A DNA stretch of 61,815 bases from Bacteroidota bacterium (lineage in GTDB: Bacteria > Bacteroidota > Rhodothermia > Rhodothermales > UBA10348): NCBI GenBank assembly GCA_022567305.1, contig JADFHF010000021.1:1-61815 (forward strand). The letters are read 5' to 3'. Positions within the stretch are counted from its first letter, which is position 1. Each line of letters opens with the position of its first letter. This document shows positions 55,271-61,815 of the stretch, in pieces. Below the pieces are notes generated by a model that worked only from the letters and a program-made list of their open reading frames with translations, did not search any database and was not told the origin of the DNA. Made by a program: the position numbers and the translations under genes.

Positions 55271-55786
55271 ATGAGAAAGCCGAGTCTGTTTGTCGTAACC
55301 GTGTGGGCATTATCGATGATTGCTGCCTGCAATCCGTTTGCACCCGCTCTGGAGGAGGGGGACCCGTTTGGAGGGTTGATCGGTGACCAGACCACGATCG
55401 AGGGCTTCTTTACCAATTTCAAAAATGCTTATGAGCTCCGAGATCTATCGTTATACGAGCCGCTATTAGATTCGTCATTCACGTTTCTTTGGAGAGATTA
55501 CGATGCGCAGGTGGATCGAGAGTGGGGCTTTGCTCAGGACCTGGAAACAACCCGCAGGTTATTCCAGAATTCGAGCCTGATCCGATTGCAGTGGAATCAA
55601 ATAATCACCCAGGACAACCTGGTACCTCAGTTTGAGGTACGCGTTGTTCGGTCGTTTAACTTGACGGTTACCCTGGAACAAGGAGATGTCTTTCGAACCG
55701 ATGGAAACGTCAACTTTAATCTTTCTCGAAAGGACTCCACCGCGGTGTGGAGACTCAAACGCTGGCGAGACGAAAGCGAATTGTAG
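55271..55786 (+). CDS. Lipoprotein of unknown function, paralogue of the preceding one
   Basis: The 171-residue product has lipobox MIAACNPF (Cys20). It shares the helix-then-strand pattern (TTIEGFFTNFKNAYELRDL...VWRLKRWRDESEL) with its upstream neighbour, again suggesting an NTF2-like cone fold. It lies 47 bases after it on the same strand. The two may be secreted partners. Confidence 0.65.
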   Translation: MRKPSLFVVTVWALSMIAACNPFAPALEEGDPFGGLIGDQTTIEGFFTNFKNAYELRDLSLYEPLLDSSFTFLWRDYDAQVDREWGFAQDLETTRRLFQNSSLIRLQWNQIITQDNLVPQFEVRVVRSFNLTVTLEQGDVFRTDGNVNFNLSRKDSTAVWRLKRWRDESEL

Positions 55787-55914
55787 GTGAGCCAGCGCGC
55801 GACATGGCTTGGGATTATTCACGTAGATCAGATCTCGCGCTAGTGATAACGCGACTTTCTTCTCCTAGTTTGAGACCTCCATTTGTTTCAACTATTAAGA
55901 GACCCGCCGGCGCG

Positions 55915-57282
55915 ATGGACAAAGCACTCGCTTATGCTGAAGAGAATTTCGACGGATTTGTAACCGAGCTCAACGAGCTGCTCCGGATACCCTCAGTGAG
56001 CACAAATCCTGATCACGTCCAAGATGTCCGCCGGGCGGCTGATTGGTTATCGGATCATCTGAAATCACTCGGTATTGAGAAAGTCGAGGTTATGGAAACG
56101 GCTGGTCATCCTGTTGTGTACGCTGAATCCGTCAAGGACCCCAACCTACCCACGCTTCTTGTATACGGGCACTACGATGTCCAACCGCCAGACCCGCTCG
56201 AATTATGGGATTCACCCCCATTCGAGCCCGTTGTGAAAGACGGCGTTCTGTATGCCCGCGGATCGTGCGATGACAAAGGTCAGTTGTTTATGCATCTCAA
56301 AGCAGCTGAGTCATACCTGCGGACAGGGGGTGCATTACCACTCAACGTCAAATACATCTTCGAAGGAGAAGAGGAGAATGGGTCGGAAAACCTACCCGCA
56401 TTCATCGAGGCTAATAAGGAATTATTGTCGGCCGACGTAGTCGTGATTTCTGATACCGCGCTATTCGGATCGGGTGTTCCGTCAATCACATATGGACTTC
56501 GCGGGTTGGCCTATGTCGAAGTTACCTTAACCGGCCCCGATCGCGACCTGCACTCGGGCGTTTACGGCGGCGCCATTGAAAATCCGGTCAATGTGCTGGC
56601 CCGGATGATTTCTGCGCTCCATGACGATGATTATCGGATCACGATTCCCGGATTTTACGACGACGTGATTCCACTCACCGATGAAGAACGAACTACGTTT
56701 GCCTCTCTTCCATTTGATGATCAGGAGTGGATTGAGGAAGTCGGTGTTACTAAAGCCCGAACCGAAACAGGATACTCGATCCTCGAAGGCACAACAGCCA
56801 GGCCAACGCTTGACTGTAACGGGATCTGGGGAGGATACATTGGAGACGGTGCGAAAACGGTCCTGCCTTCGAAGGCGAGCGTAAAGATCTCAATGCGACT
56901 GGTTCCGGATCAAAGCCCGGAGGATATAACGGAGAAGTTGAAAAAGTACTTCGAATACAATACGCCGCCAACCATGAAACTTGCATATACAGAGCTTCAT
57001 GGCGGGAACGGAGCCCTGGTCGACACGGAAAGCTCCGCCATGGCCGCCGCCTCCGAAGCCATGGAGGGTGTCTATGGAGAGAAACCGTACTTCGTTCGAA
57101 CCGGTGGGAGTATCCCCATCGTTGCCGATTTCAAGAAACTCTTGGGCTTGGACACGGTGCTTATGGGGTTCGGATTAGACTCCGATGCCATTCACTCCCC
57201 AAACGAGTGCTTCGGACTGGATCGGTTTCGAGATGGCGTTCGATCCATCATCCGATTCATGTCTATCTATGCGTCGAAGTAG
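55915..57282 (+). CDS. M20 family metallodipeptidase
   Basis: The 455-residue protein belongs to the M20 (ArgE/DapE/CNDP-like) dipeptidases with two zinc ions. Visible motifs: YGHYDVQPPDPLELWDSPPF (His ligand and catalytic Asp), ARGSCDDKGQLFMHLKA (bridging Asp), FEGEEENGSENL (general base and ligand Glu), SDTALFG and a dimerisation lid with DRDLHSGVYGG. The C-terminal His ligand appears in LDSDAIHSPNECFGL. I chose ATG 55915, which begins just before the conserved first helix (AEENFDGFVTELNELLRIPS). No signal peptide is seen; cytoplasmic action is expected. Confidence 0.92.
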   Translation: MDKALAYAEENFDGFVTELNELLRIPSVSTNPDHVQDVRRAADWLSDHLKSLGIEKVEVMETAGHPVVYAESVKDPNLPTLLVYGHYDVQPPDPLELWDSPPFEPVVKDGVLYARGSCDDKGQLFMHLKAAESYLRTGGALPLNVKYIFEGEEENGSENLPAFIEANKELLSADVVVISDTALFGSGVPSITYGLRGLAYVEVTLTGPDRDLHSGVYGGAIENPVNVLARMISALHDDDYRITIPGFYDDVIPLTDEERTTFASLPFDDQEWIEEVGVTKARTETGYSILEGTTARPTLDCNGIWGGYIGDGAKTVLPSKASVKISMRLVPDQSPEDITEKLKKYFEYNTPPTMKLAYTELHGGNGALVDTESSAMAAASEAMEGVYGEKPYFVRTGGSIPIVADFKKLLGLDTVLMGFGLDSDAIHSPNECFGLDRFRDGVRSIIRFMSIYASK

Positions 57283-57373
57283 AGAGCTGAGTCGGCGTGG
57301 GGCGACGTCGTTCAGATGGATCCCGAGAATTCGCAGCGCGTATCCGGCGGCCTGATACGGCTATCGCACATTT

Positions 57374-57456
57374 GCCCGAGTGGCGGAATTGGTAGACGCA
57401 TGCGACTCAAAATCGTATGTCCTTTGGACGTGTGGGTTCGAGTCCCACCTCGGGTA
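57374..57456 (+). tRNA. tRNA-Leu(CAA), integration target
   Basis: A class II tRNA with acceptor GCCCGAG/CTCGGGT (ending in a G-U pair), D-arm GGCGGAATTGGTAGACGC, anticodon stem TGCGA/TCGTA with loop CTCAAAA (anticodon CAA), variable arm GTCC-TTT-GGAC and T-arm GTGGG-TTCGAGT-CCCAC. No CCA is encoded. Its 3' part from the anticodon loop onward is duplicated exactly at 61704-61755. Confidence 0.96.
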
Positions 57457-57457
57457 C
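57406..57457 (+). repeat. Left copy of 52-bp direct repeat (att-like, in tRNA-Leu)
   Basis: This is the 3' half of tRNA-Leu(CAA) plus one base. It is identical over 52 bases to 61704-61755, with sequence diverging at once on both sides (A versus T before, G versus A after). It is the shape expected of the attachment site that keeps the tRNA intact. Confidence 0.9.
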
Positions 57458-57490
57458 GATAGGTTACACAACGAGTTACGATATCTAGTC

Positions 57491-57546
57491 GGACTACCGT
57501 GTTAGTGTAGTCCCATAGATTTACCGACTACTCTTCGACTACTCTT
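57491..57546. promoter_or_regulatory. Possible integrase arm-type sites next to the tRNA
   Basis: GGACTAC (57491-57497) and GTAGTCC (57507-57513) form an inverted repeat, followed by an 11-base tandem CGACTACTCTT twice (57525-57546). The shared GACTAC core occurs four times within 56 bases, just inside the element. The related sequence GAGTAGTAG closes the window at 61807-61815, outside the other repeat copy. A role as integrase-binding arms is inferred. Confidence 0.3.
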
Positions 57547-57551
57547 TCAAC

Positions 57552-57728
57552 ATGGACAGCGCAGATAAAAAGGATTTGATCGAATCAATAATGTCTTATT
57601 TGGATTGGGCAATTGAGAACAATCACTTTCAGATACTTGACTTCAACCTAATAATATGCGCTTGTTGTGCGTCGGGCCAGGTATTTGTTATCGGACGAAG
57701 ACCTGCTCGCGAGCATCGGATACGTTGA
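57552..57728 (+). CDS. Small hypothetical ORF at the tRNA-proximal end of the island
   Basis: An ATG at 57552 opens 58 codons (MDSADKKDLIESIMSYLDWA start, ending REHRIR). The following stretch to 57768 has coding-like sequence in another frame (LLSDEDLLASIGYVENRNDA), without a start, ending at a TAG. This looks like a decayed gene with a frame change rather than two genes. No family is recognised. Confidence 0.3.
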   Translation: MDSADKKDLIESIMSYLDWAIENNHFQILDFNLIICACCASGQVFVIGRRPAREHRIR

Positions 57729-57791
57729 AAATCGCAACGATGCCCTTCGGGATGCTGTCACCATCTAGGACGGCGTTTAAGCATACCAATG

Positions 57792-60626
57792 CTAATCGTA
57801 TCGTAATGAATCGACAGGATTAGATAGTGATGCCCGCAGTGCCTGTCCGCCGACCGAAATGATGACTAGCGCGAGTGTGATGGCAGCAGTGATGAGGAAG
57901 ACTTCCGCGCCGATCTCCGTTCGGTAGGCGAAATTGTCGAGCCATTTATGCATCAAAATGTATCCGACTGGCCAAGCCATGCCATTTCCGATTAAGAGCA
58001 GCCAAAAAAAGCGTGTTGACAGGAGTTGAATTACGCTTTGAACCGAGGCACCAAGTGTTTTGCGAATACCGATTTCTTTTGTCCTTTGTTCGGCCATAAA
58101 AGCCGCTAGGCCAAAAAGTCCGAGGCACGCGATGATTATGGCTAGCATGGAAAAAAAGCCAAATACCTTGCTCAGCTGTTTCTCGGCTTTGAAGAGCCTA
58201 GCAAAGTCCTCGTCAAGGAATGAATAGTTAAGCGCATCGCCTGGAATGAACTCATTCCATGTTCGCTCAATTGCGGCGATTGTTTCTGAAACAGTTCCAC
58301 TTCGGAGGCGAACTAAAATCTGCGCAGGCATACCATTTGGATAAAACGGCGAAAAAATAGTAGGTTGAATTGCCGTACGCATATCGGCATATTGGAAGTC
58401 TTTCACGACTCCAACGATAGGACTATCAAAGCCCTTCGGCGTATACGCGTCTCCTTCGAGAATGGCGAGACGATCTTCAACTGTGCTGCCGATTGGAGAC
58501 TCGGGTCCAAACAGTTCTGCGGCTGTTTCGTTAATGACAAATGCTCCCATAGCGGCGTCACCAATGTTAACATTTCGCCCTGAAACAAGAGGTAGTTGAA
58601 GCGTTTCGAAAAACGCTGAGTCAATGAACTGCAGTCGAATATCGATATCGGAACCGCTAGAAGTCGTTAATGAGTTGACGTTAATCCCAAATCCATTTTC
58701 CCGTCCAGGTACAACAGAAGAAAACGATGCGCTTTGAATACCGGGTATTGCAAGAAGTTGCTGCTGGAACACGCGAAGACGTCTCCCGGTCATAAAAAAT
58801 AGCCGATCGACTTCTCCACCAGAAGCCTCAATGAGTTCCGCCTGCTCGCGCCGATTCAGCGACATCCAGTCATCGACGGTATATCCGCGCTCGGACATTA
58901 AGCCTCGCCAAGCAAAAGATTCTGCGTGCATAAATTTATTGGGTACGTTCTGAAGGACGAGCACGCGCTCGCCGTCGAATCCTAAATCTTTGTTTTGCAT
59001 GAAAGACAATTGATTGAAAACCACCACAGTTGCGACGATAAGAAGTACTGAAATAAAAAATTGAAAGATGACGAGGCCGTTGCGAAGTGAGACGCCTCGG
59101 CGGCGCGTATGCAGCGACCCACTCAGCAATTCTGCGGGGCGGAAGGCAGAAAGAAAAAAAGCCGGGTAACTTCCAGCAAGAACACCGACTGTCAACGCAA
59201 CGATGACCAATCCAGCAATGTGATACCCGTTGCCAATCGGGTCAAAGGTGATCTCGGTGCCCAGGAAATCATTAAATACGCCAAGGAAAACGACAACCAG
59301 GGCGCAGGCAATCGCCGCCGAAATTAAGCTGACAACGGTCGACTCAACAAGGAATTGGTAAATGAGTTGTTTGCGTGACGATCCGACGACCTTTCGAATA
59401 CCGACTTCTTTGATGCGGCTTGATGACCGAGCAGTCGCCAGGTTCACAAAATTGACACAAGCTAAAATGAGTATGAAAAGGGCGATAATCAAAAAGAACG
59501 TAATATTTGTTCGACTCCCACTGCGCCCAAGTGCACCCTCATACTGAGCCTCATATCGATTGTCGAGGTGCACATCCGTTAAGGCTTGGAGGCTTAGCGT
59601 CCAGCTTCGCCCAGAGTTTTTTAGTTCCTCCCAGGAAGATCCTTCTGATTTCGCGACTTCCGGACCGATATAGTCATCGACGAAAGATGGAAGTTTTTCC
59701 TCTAGTTGCTCAGGGGAAGAATATTTCGGCAGAACGATATACGTATAGCCGCCTCCCCAGCGTCCGGTTACGGCCGCACGATCCGAGGGTTTGGGCTTGA
59801 CCCGAACGAGATAGTCAAATTGAAAATGAGAATTAGTTGGCATATCTCTGGCCACAGCTGATACCGTCAAGTCAGATCTAAAAATCGTCGGTTCGGTGAT
59901 TGTAACCGTCTTGCCAATTGGATCGTCGATTCCAAACAAGAGATTGGCTGCGCTTTCGCTTATCACGATAGACTCATAATTGGGAAGTGGCTGTTGGGAA
60001 TTGCCGCTCACTATAGCGATGTCAAACAGATCGAATATCGACGGATCCACTGAATGCACAGTCTTTTCGCTAAATAATTTTTCGCCATGCTGAATCGTGT
60101 ATCGAGAATCGGTGGTGAATCGTGTTACCTGAGTTATTTCCGGGAAGTTTTCAGACAGTAATTCGCCGATCGTCCAACCAATGGCGGCAGTAGAGCCTTG
60201 TTCGCTCGGTAAATTGAAATCCTGAACTACTCGGTAAATTTGGTCAGACTTCGAAAAATCCTGATCGAAACTGTATTCGTGCTGCACGAAAAGCAGCGCA
60301 AAGGTGGTTACAGCAATACCGACAGAAAGGCCAACAACATTTAGAATCGTATATCCTTTATGAGATCGAAGCGTTCGAAGTACGGTCTTGAGATTGTTAA
60401 TAATCATCACGGTGGCCCAGTAAACGGATGCGAAGAGAAATAATGGAACGGACCTGATAACCTGGCCCCAATACCAAAGACGTGCCCACTCAGCCCTTCC
60501 GTTCTCGTGGATCCGGTTGTAGGTTTCTTCTACATCTCCAAGAACCTCATCAGCATGCACATCGTGCAGTGCTCTATCGAGAATCCACTGGGCTACTCGT
60601 GGCGGTCTGTGGCTTCTACGTTTCAT
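57792..60626 (-). CDS. FtsX/MacB-type ABC transporter permease (PadR-linked family)
   Basis: A 944-residue permease. The N-terminal part (PPRVAQWILDRALH...LGDVEETYNRI) is the permease-prefix domain found in PadR-linked proteins, followed by two MacB periplasmic-core/FtsX units: about 80-470 (LRSHKGYTILNVVGLSVGIA, LATARSSSRIKEVGIRKVVG) and about 490-940 (FQFFISVLLIVATVVVFNQL, AEQRTKEIGIRKTLGASV). I chose ATG 60626, which overlaps the PadR stop in an ATGA junction. No cognate ATPase gene is present. Such permeases are thought to move peptides or lipids in response to envelope stress; the substrate is unknown. Confidence 0.88.
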   Translation of the reverse strand: MKRRSHRPPRVAQWILDRALHDVHADEVLGDVEETYNRIHENGRAEWARLWYWGQVIRSVPLFLFASVYWATVMIINNLKTVLRTLRSHKGYTILNVVGLSVGIAVTTFALLFVQHEYSFDQDFSKSDQIYRVVQDFNLPSEQGSTAAIGWTIGELLSENFPEITQVTRFTTDSRYTIQHGEKLFSEKTVHSVDPSIFDLFDIAIVSGNSQQPLPNYESIVISESAANLLFGIDDPIGKTVTITEPTIFRSDLTVSAVARDMPTNSHFQFDYLVRVKPKPSDRAAVTGRWGGGYTYIVLPKYSSPEQLEEKLPSFVDDYIGPEVAKSEGSSWEELKNSGRSWTLSLQALTDVHLDNRYEAQYEGALGRSGSRTNITFFLIIALFILILACVNFVNLATARSSSRIKEVGIRKVVGSSRKQLIYQFLVESTVVSLISAAIACALVVVFLGVFNDFLGTEITFDPIGNGYHIAGLVIVALTVGVLAGSYPAFFLSAFRPAELLSGSLHTRRRGVSLRNGLVIFQFFISVLLIVATVVVFNQLSFMQNKDLGFDGERVLVLQNVPNKFMHAESFAWRGLMSERGYTVDDWMSLNRREQAELIEASGGEVDRLFFMTGRRLRVFQQQLLAIPGIQSASFSSVVPGRENGFGINVNSLTTSSGSDIDIRLQFIDSAFFETLQLPLVSGRNVNIGDAAMGAFVINETAAELFGPESPIGSTVEDRLAILEGDAYTPKGFDSPIVGVVKDFQYADMRTAIQPTIFSPFYPNGMPAQILVRLRSGTVSETIAAIERTWNEFIPGDALNYSFLDEDFARLFKAEKQLSKVFGFFSMLAIIIACLGLFGLAAFMAEQRTKEIGIRKTLGASVQSVIQLLSTRFFWLLLIGNGMAWPVGYILMHKWLDNFAYRTEIGAEVFLITAAITLALVIISVGGQALRASLSNPVDSLRYD

Positions 60627-60952
60627 TTCGCGCCTGCAAGACCGGCAAGGGGCCTGCTCTTCCACAGAGCATCCTGAACCCGTCGGATCTTGATTAGAGC
60701 AGCCTTACCATCAGGAGTCAATTCAAAAAAACGTTTGCTCCGTCCACCGCGATGAGGTGTTGGTTTTCCCTTGAAGGATCTGACATAACCTTTGTGAGCC
60801 AGCCGGTCGAGCGGAATATAGATAGCTCCAATCGACCAATCGTAGCCGGAGACGTCTGTGAGATGATCTCGAATAGCTGCACCATAAGCATTGTCCTGCA
60901 AATTCCAGATGGACAACAGGATAAGCTCTTCGGTGCGTGTCAGGAACGACAT
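60623..60952 (-). CDS. PadR family transcriptional regulator
   Basis: A 109-residue winged-helix regulator: SFLTRTEELILLSIWNLQDN, YGAAIRDHLTDVSGYDWSIG, GAIYIPLDRLAHKGYV (recognition helix) and GRSKRFFELTPDGKAAL (wing). It precedes the permease gene with a 4-base overlap, so it probably controls its own operon. PadR proteins usually bind inverted repeats near their own promoter and respond to small molecules. Confidence 0.93.
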   Translation of the reverse strand: MSFLTRTEELILLSIWNLQDNAYGAAIRDHLTDVSGYDWSIGAIYIPLDRLAHKGYVRSFKGKPTPHRGGRSKRFFELTPDGKAALIKIRRVQDALWKSRPLAGLAGAK

Positions 60953-61620
60953 TTTGATGCTCTTCGATAGTTGATCTTTGATATAATCATAATTCTAAAA
61001 CAAATATTATACAATTGCAAATATTTTCCTTAAAACATTGAGAATAATAAAACCGACAAGACTGTAATGACGAGTGTGATAGGTCTGACGTCGAAGAAAT
61101 ATCGCCAGTCTATTCCTTGTTTTCCGTACTCAGCTCGACGTCAGTTCTGGTCAATCCCCGACGCATAACATGTATTCTATGAACCCAGCGTTTGGGACGC
61201 TGTTAAATACTATTGGTCCATCTTTATGTCAAATGTAACGGACACAGCTTTTTTGATGCAAGAAAGAAGGTCCACATATCGCATATGCCACATATCACAT
61301 CGTCTATCTATCACGCCGCCACTTAGCGCCGAATCCACAGATCACTCCCGCAACATAGCGTGCGCACCACATGTCGCGATACAACAATCTGAATTGATTT
61401 AAGATGACGGAAAGAGATAATTGATATCGTCATTTGCGTCATCACTTTGAGAACCCGTCTCAGCGAATCAGGCGAAGGAAGGAAATTGAAAATCCGTCCG
61501 CCCCGGGCGCCGAACTGTCTCGTCTTCTCAGTTTAGTCTGCCTTTTCAATCTCAGAGCGAATGGAAATTGCACTTCCGCCCAGCATCCCTTTTCTTTAGC
61601 CGAACCTCACGTGCATCACC
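60953..61620. other. Gene-poor region between padR and the kinase fragment
   Basis: I see no supported gene here. The first part (about 60985-61060) is AT-rich and probably holds the padR promoter. A 10-base inverted repeat CTGACGTCGA/TCGACGTCAG (61085-61094 and 61135-61144, 40-base spacer), each half containing the GACGTC palindrome, and a direct repeat CCACATATC (61272-61280 and 61288-61296) are possible regulator sites. Confidence 0.4.
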
Positions 61621-61773
61621 ATGGTTGGCAAATCACTTTCCCATTACAAGATCACCGCTGAGCGGGGCCGTGGTGGCATGGGAATCGTCTACCAGGCGGA
61701 AGTCTCAAAATCGTATGTCCTTTGGACGTGTGGGTTCGAGTCCCACCTCGGGTACAAAATGGATTTCGACTGA
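61621..61773 (+). pseudogene. 5' stub of a Ser/Thr protein kinase gene fused to a tRNA-Leu fragment
   Basis: The ATG at 61621 reads VGKSLSHYKITAERGRGGMG and IVYQAEV, the start of a Pkn-type (Hanks) kinase through the glycine-rich ATP loop (GRGGMG). At codon 28-29 the reading passes straight into the 52-base tRNA-Leu repeat and runs to a TGA at 61771-61773. Only about 27 of the 270 or more residues of a kinase domain are left, with no catalytic Lys beyond the loop. The truncation point coincides with the edge of the repeat, so the rest of the gene was lost by recombination at this site. Confidence 0.7.
61704..61755 (+). repeat. Right copy of 52-bp direct repeat (att-like tRNA-Leu fragment)
   Basis: Exact copy of 57406-57457: anticodon loop, variable arm, T-arm and acceptor 3' strand of tRNA-Leu(CAA), without the 5' half. 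It cannot fold as a tRNA. It marks the far boundary of a 4.3-kb tract and is the displaced target fragment expected after insertion of an element in the tRNA. Confidence 0.9.
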
Positions 61774-61815
61774 TTAGCGCTGATGCAGAGAAACGCCTGC
61801 TACGTTGAGTAGTAG

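Noticed and set aside
57491-57513. GGACTAC/GTAGTCC inverted repeat as a terminator for tRNA-Leu
   Set aside because: The stem is only seven pairs, the loop is nine bases and no T-run follows; an arm-site or incidental role is preferred.
58365-59800. Plus-strand ORFs opposite the ABC permease
   Set aside because: They are antisense to a well supported permease gene with no motifs of their own.
61434-61661. Plus-strand ORF of 75 codons before the kinase stub
   Set aside because: It has no recognisable domain, poor composition (His/Arg/Ser rich in a gene-poor tract) and overlaps the kinase start in another frame.
57458-61703. A complete, autonomous integrative element
   Set aside because: No integrase, excisionase, replication or mobilisation gene could be identified, so only a remnant or island is claimed.

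Overview
The window looks like a chromosomal segment of a marine-type Rhodothermota/Balneolota-like bacterium (Bacteroidota sensu lato). Two large secreted proteins end in type IX secretion (Por) sorting domains with the NPFNPTT / PFPNPY style, there is a periplasmic-propeller histidine kinase of the Y_Y_Y class, and the isoprenoid genes are of the MEP pathway with a long cyanobacterial/plant-like IspH. This assignment is inferred from protein style; no rRNA is present.

Layout. 1-6.6 kb: a 5'-truncated Ig/cadherin-like T9SS protein, a minus-strand sugar-nucleotide pair (GDP-fucose synthase, UDP-glucuronate decarboxylase) and a second T9SS protein that carries both cohesin-like and dockerin-like parts. 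6.6-14.3 kb (minus strand): a TerB-like gene broken by an in-frame TGA, a tail-anchored SGDG-repeat protein, aroC-htrA, a decayed plsC, a YtcJ-type amidohydrolase and a PhyH dioxygenase. 14.4-18.2 kb: a propeller histidine kinase divergent from a small lipoprotein made of SDGGNE octapeptide repeats. 18.2-25.4 kb: ispG, two rhomboid proteases, an LpxH-like phosphoesterase, a class A penicillin-binding protein and ispE. 25.5-31.9 kb: a polysaccharide export operon (Wza-like, Wzz-like, Wzy/O-antigen ligase, outer-membrane barrel). 31.9-41.4 kb: POT transporter, aspS plus a pyrophosphatase-like gene, tRNA-Lys and tRNA-Leu, and scattered metabolic genes (DUF6265, DUF3179, DoxX, LhgO, a Tat-exported class V aminotransferase). 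41.5-55.8 kb: valS, deoxynucleoside kinase, a TonB-receptor-like protein, EcsC, clpX, a frameshifted YihY gene, a tgt that lacks the zinc-site cysteines, ispH, a methyltransferase and two lipoproteins. 55.9-61.8 kb: an M20 dipeptidase, tRNA-Leu(CAA), then a 4.3-kb tract bounded by a perfect 52-bp direct repeat of the tRNA 3' half.

The most unusual region is that last one. The tRNA-Leu(CAA) 3' half (57406-57457) is repeated exactly at 61704-61755. Between the copies lie a PadR regulator, a FtsX/MacB-type permease and, touching the right-hand copy, the first 27 or so codons of a Ser/Thr protein kinase cut off in its glycine-rich loop. This is the footprint of site-specific integration or deletion at a tRNA, although no integrase is visible.

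Other notable signals are three independently damaged genes (TerB-like, plsC, yihY), the zinc-site-less TGT, the octapeptide-repeat lipoprotein, and two structured leader regions (ahead of aspS and clpX). I saw no CRISPR array, insertion sequence, rRNA or replication origin.
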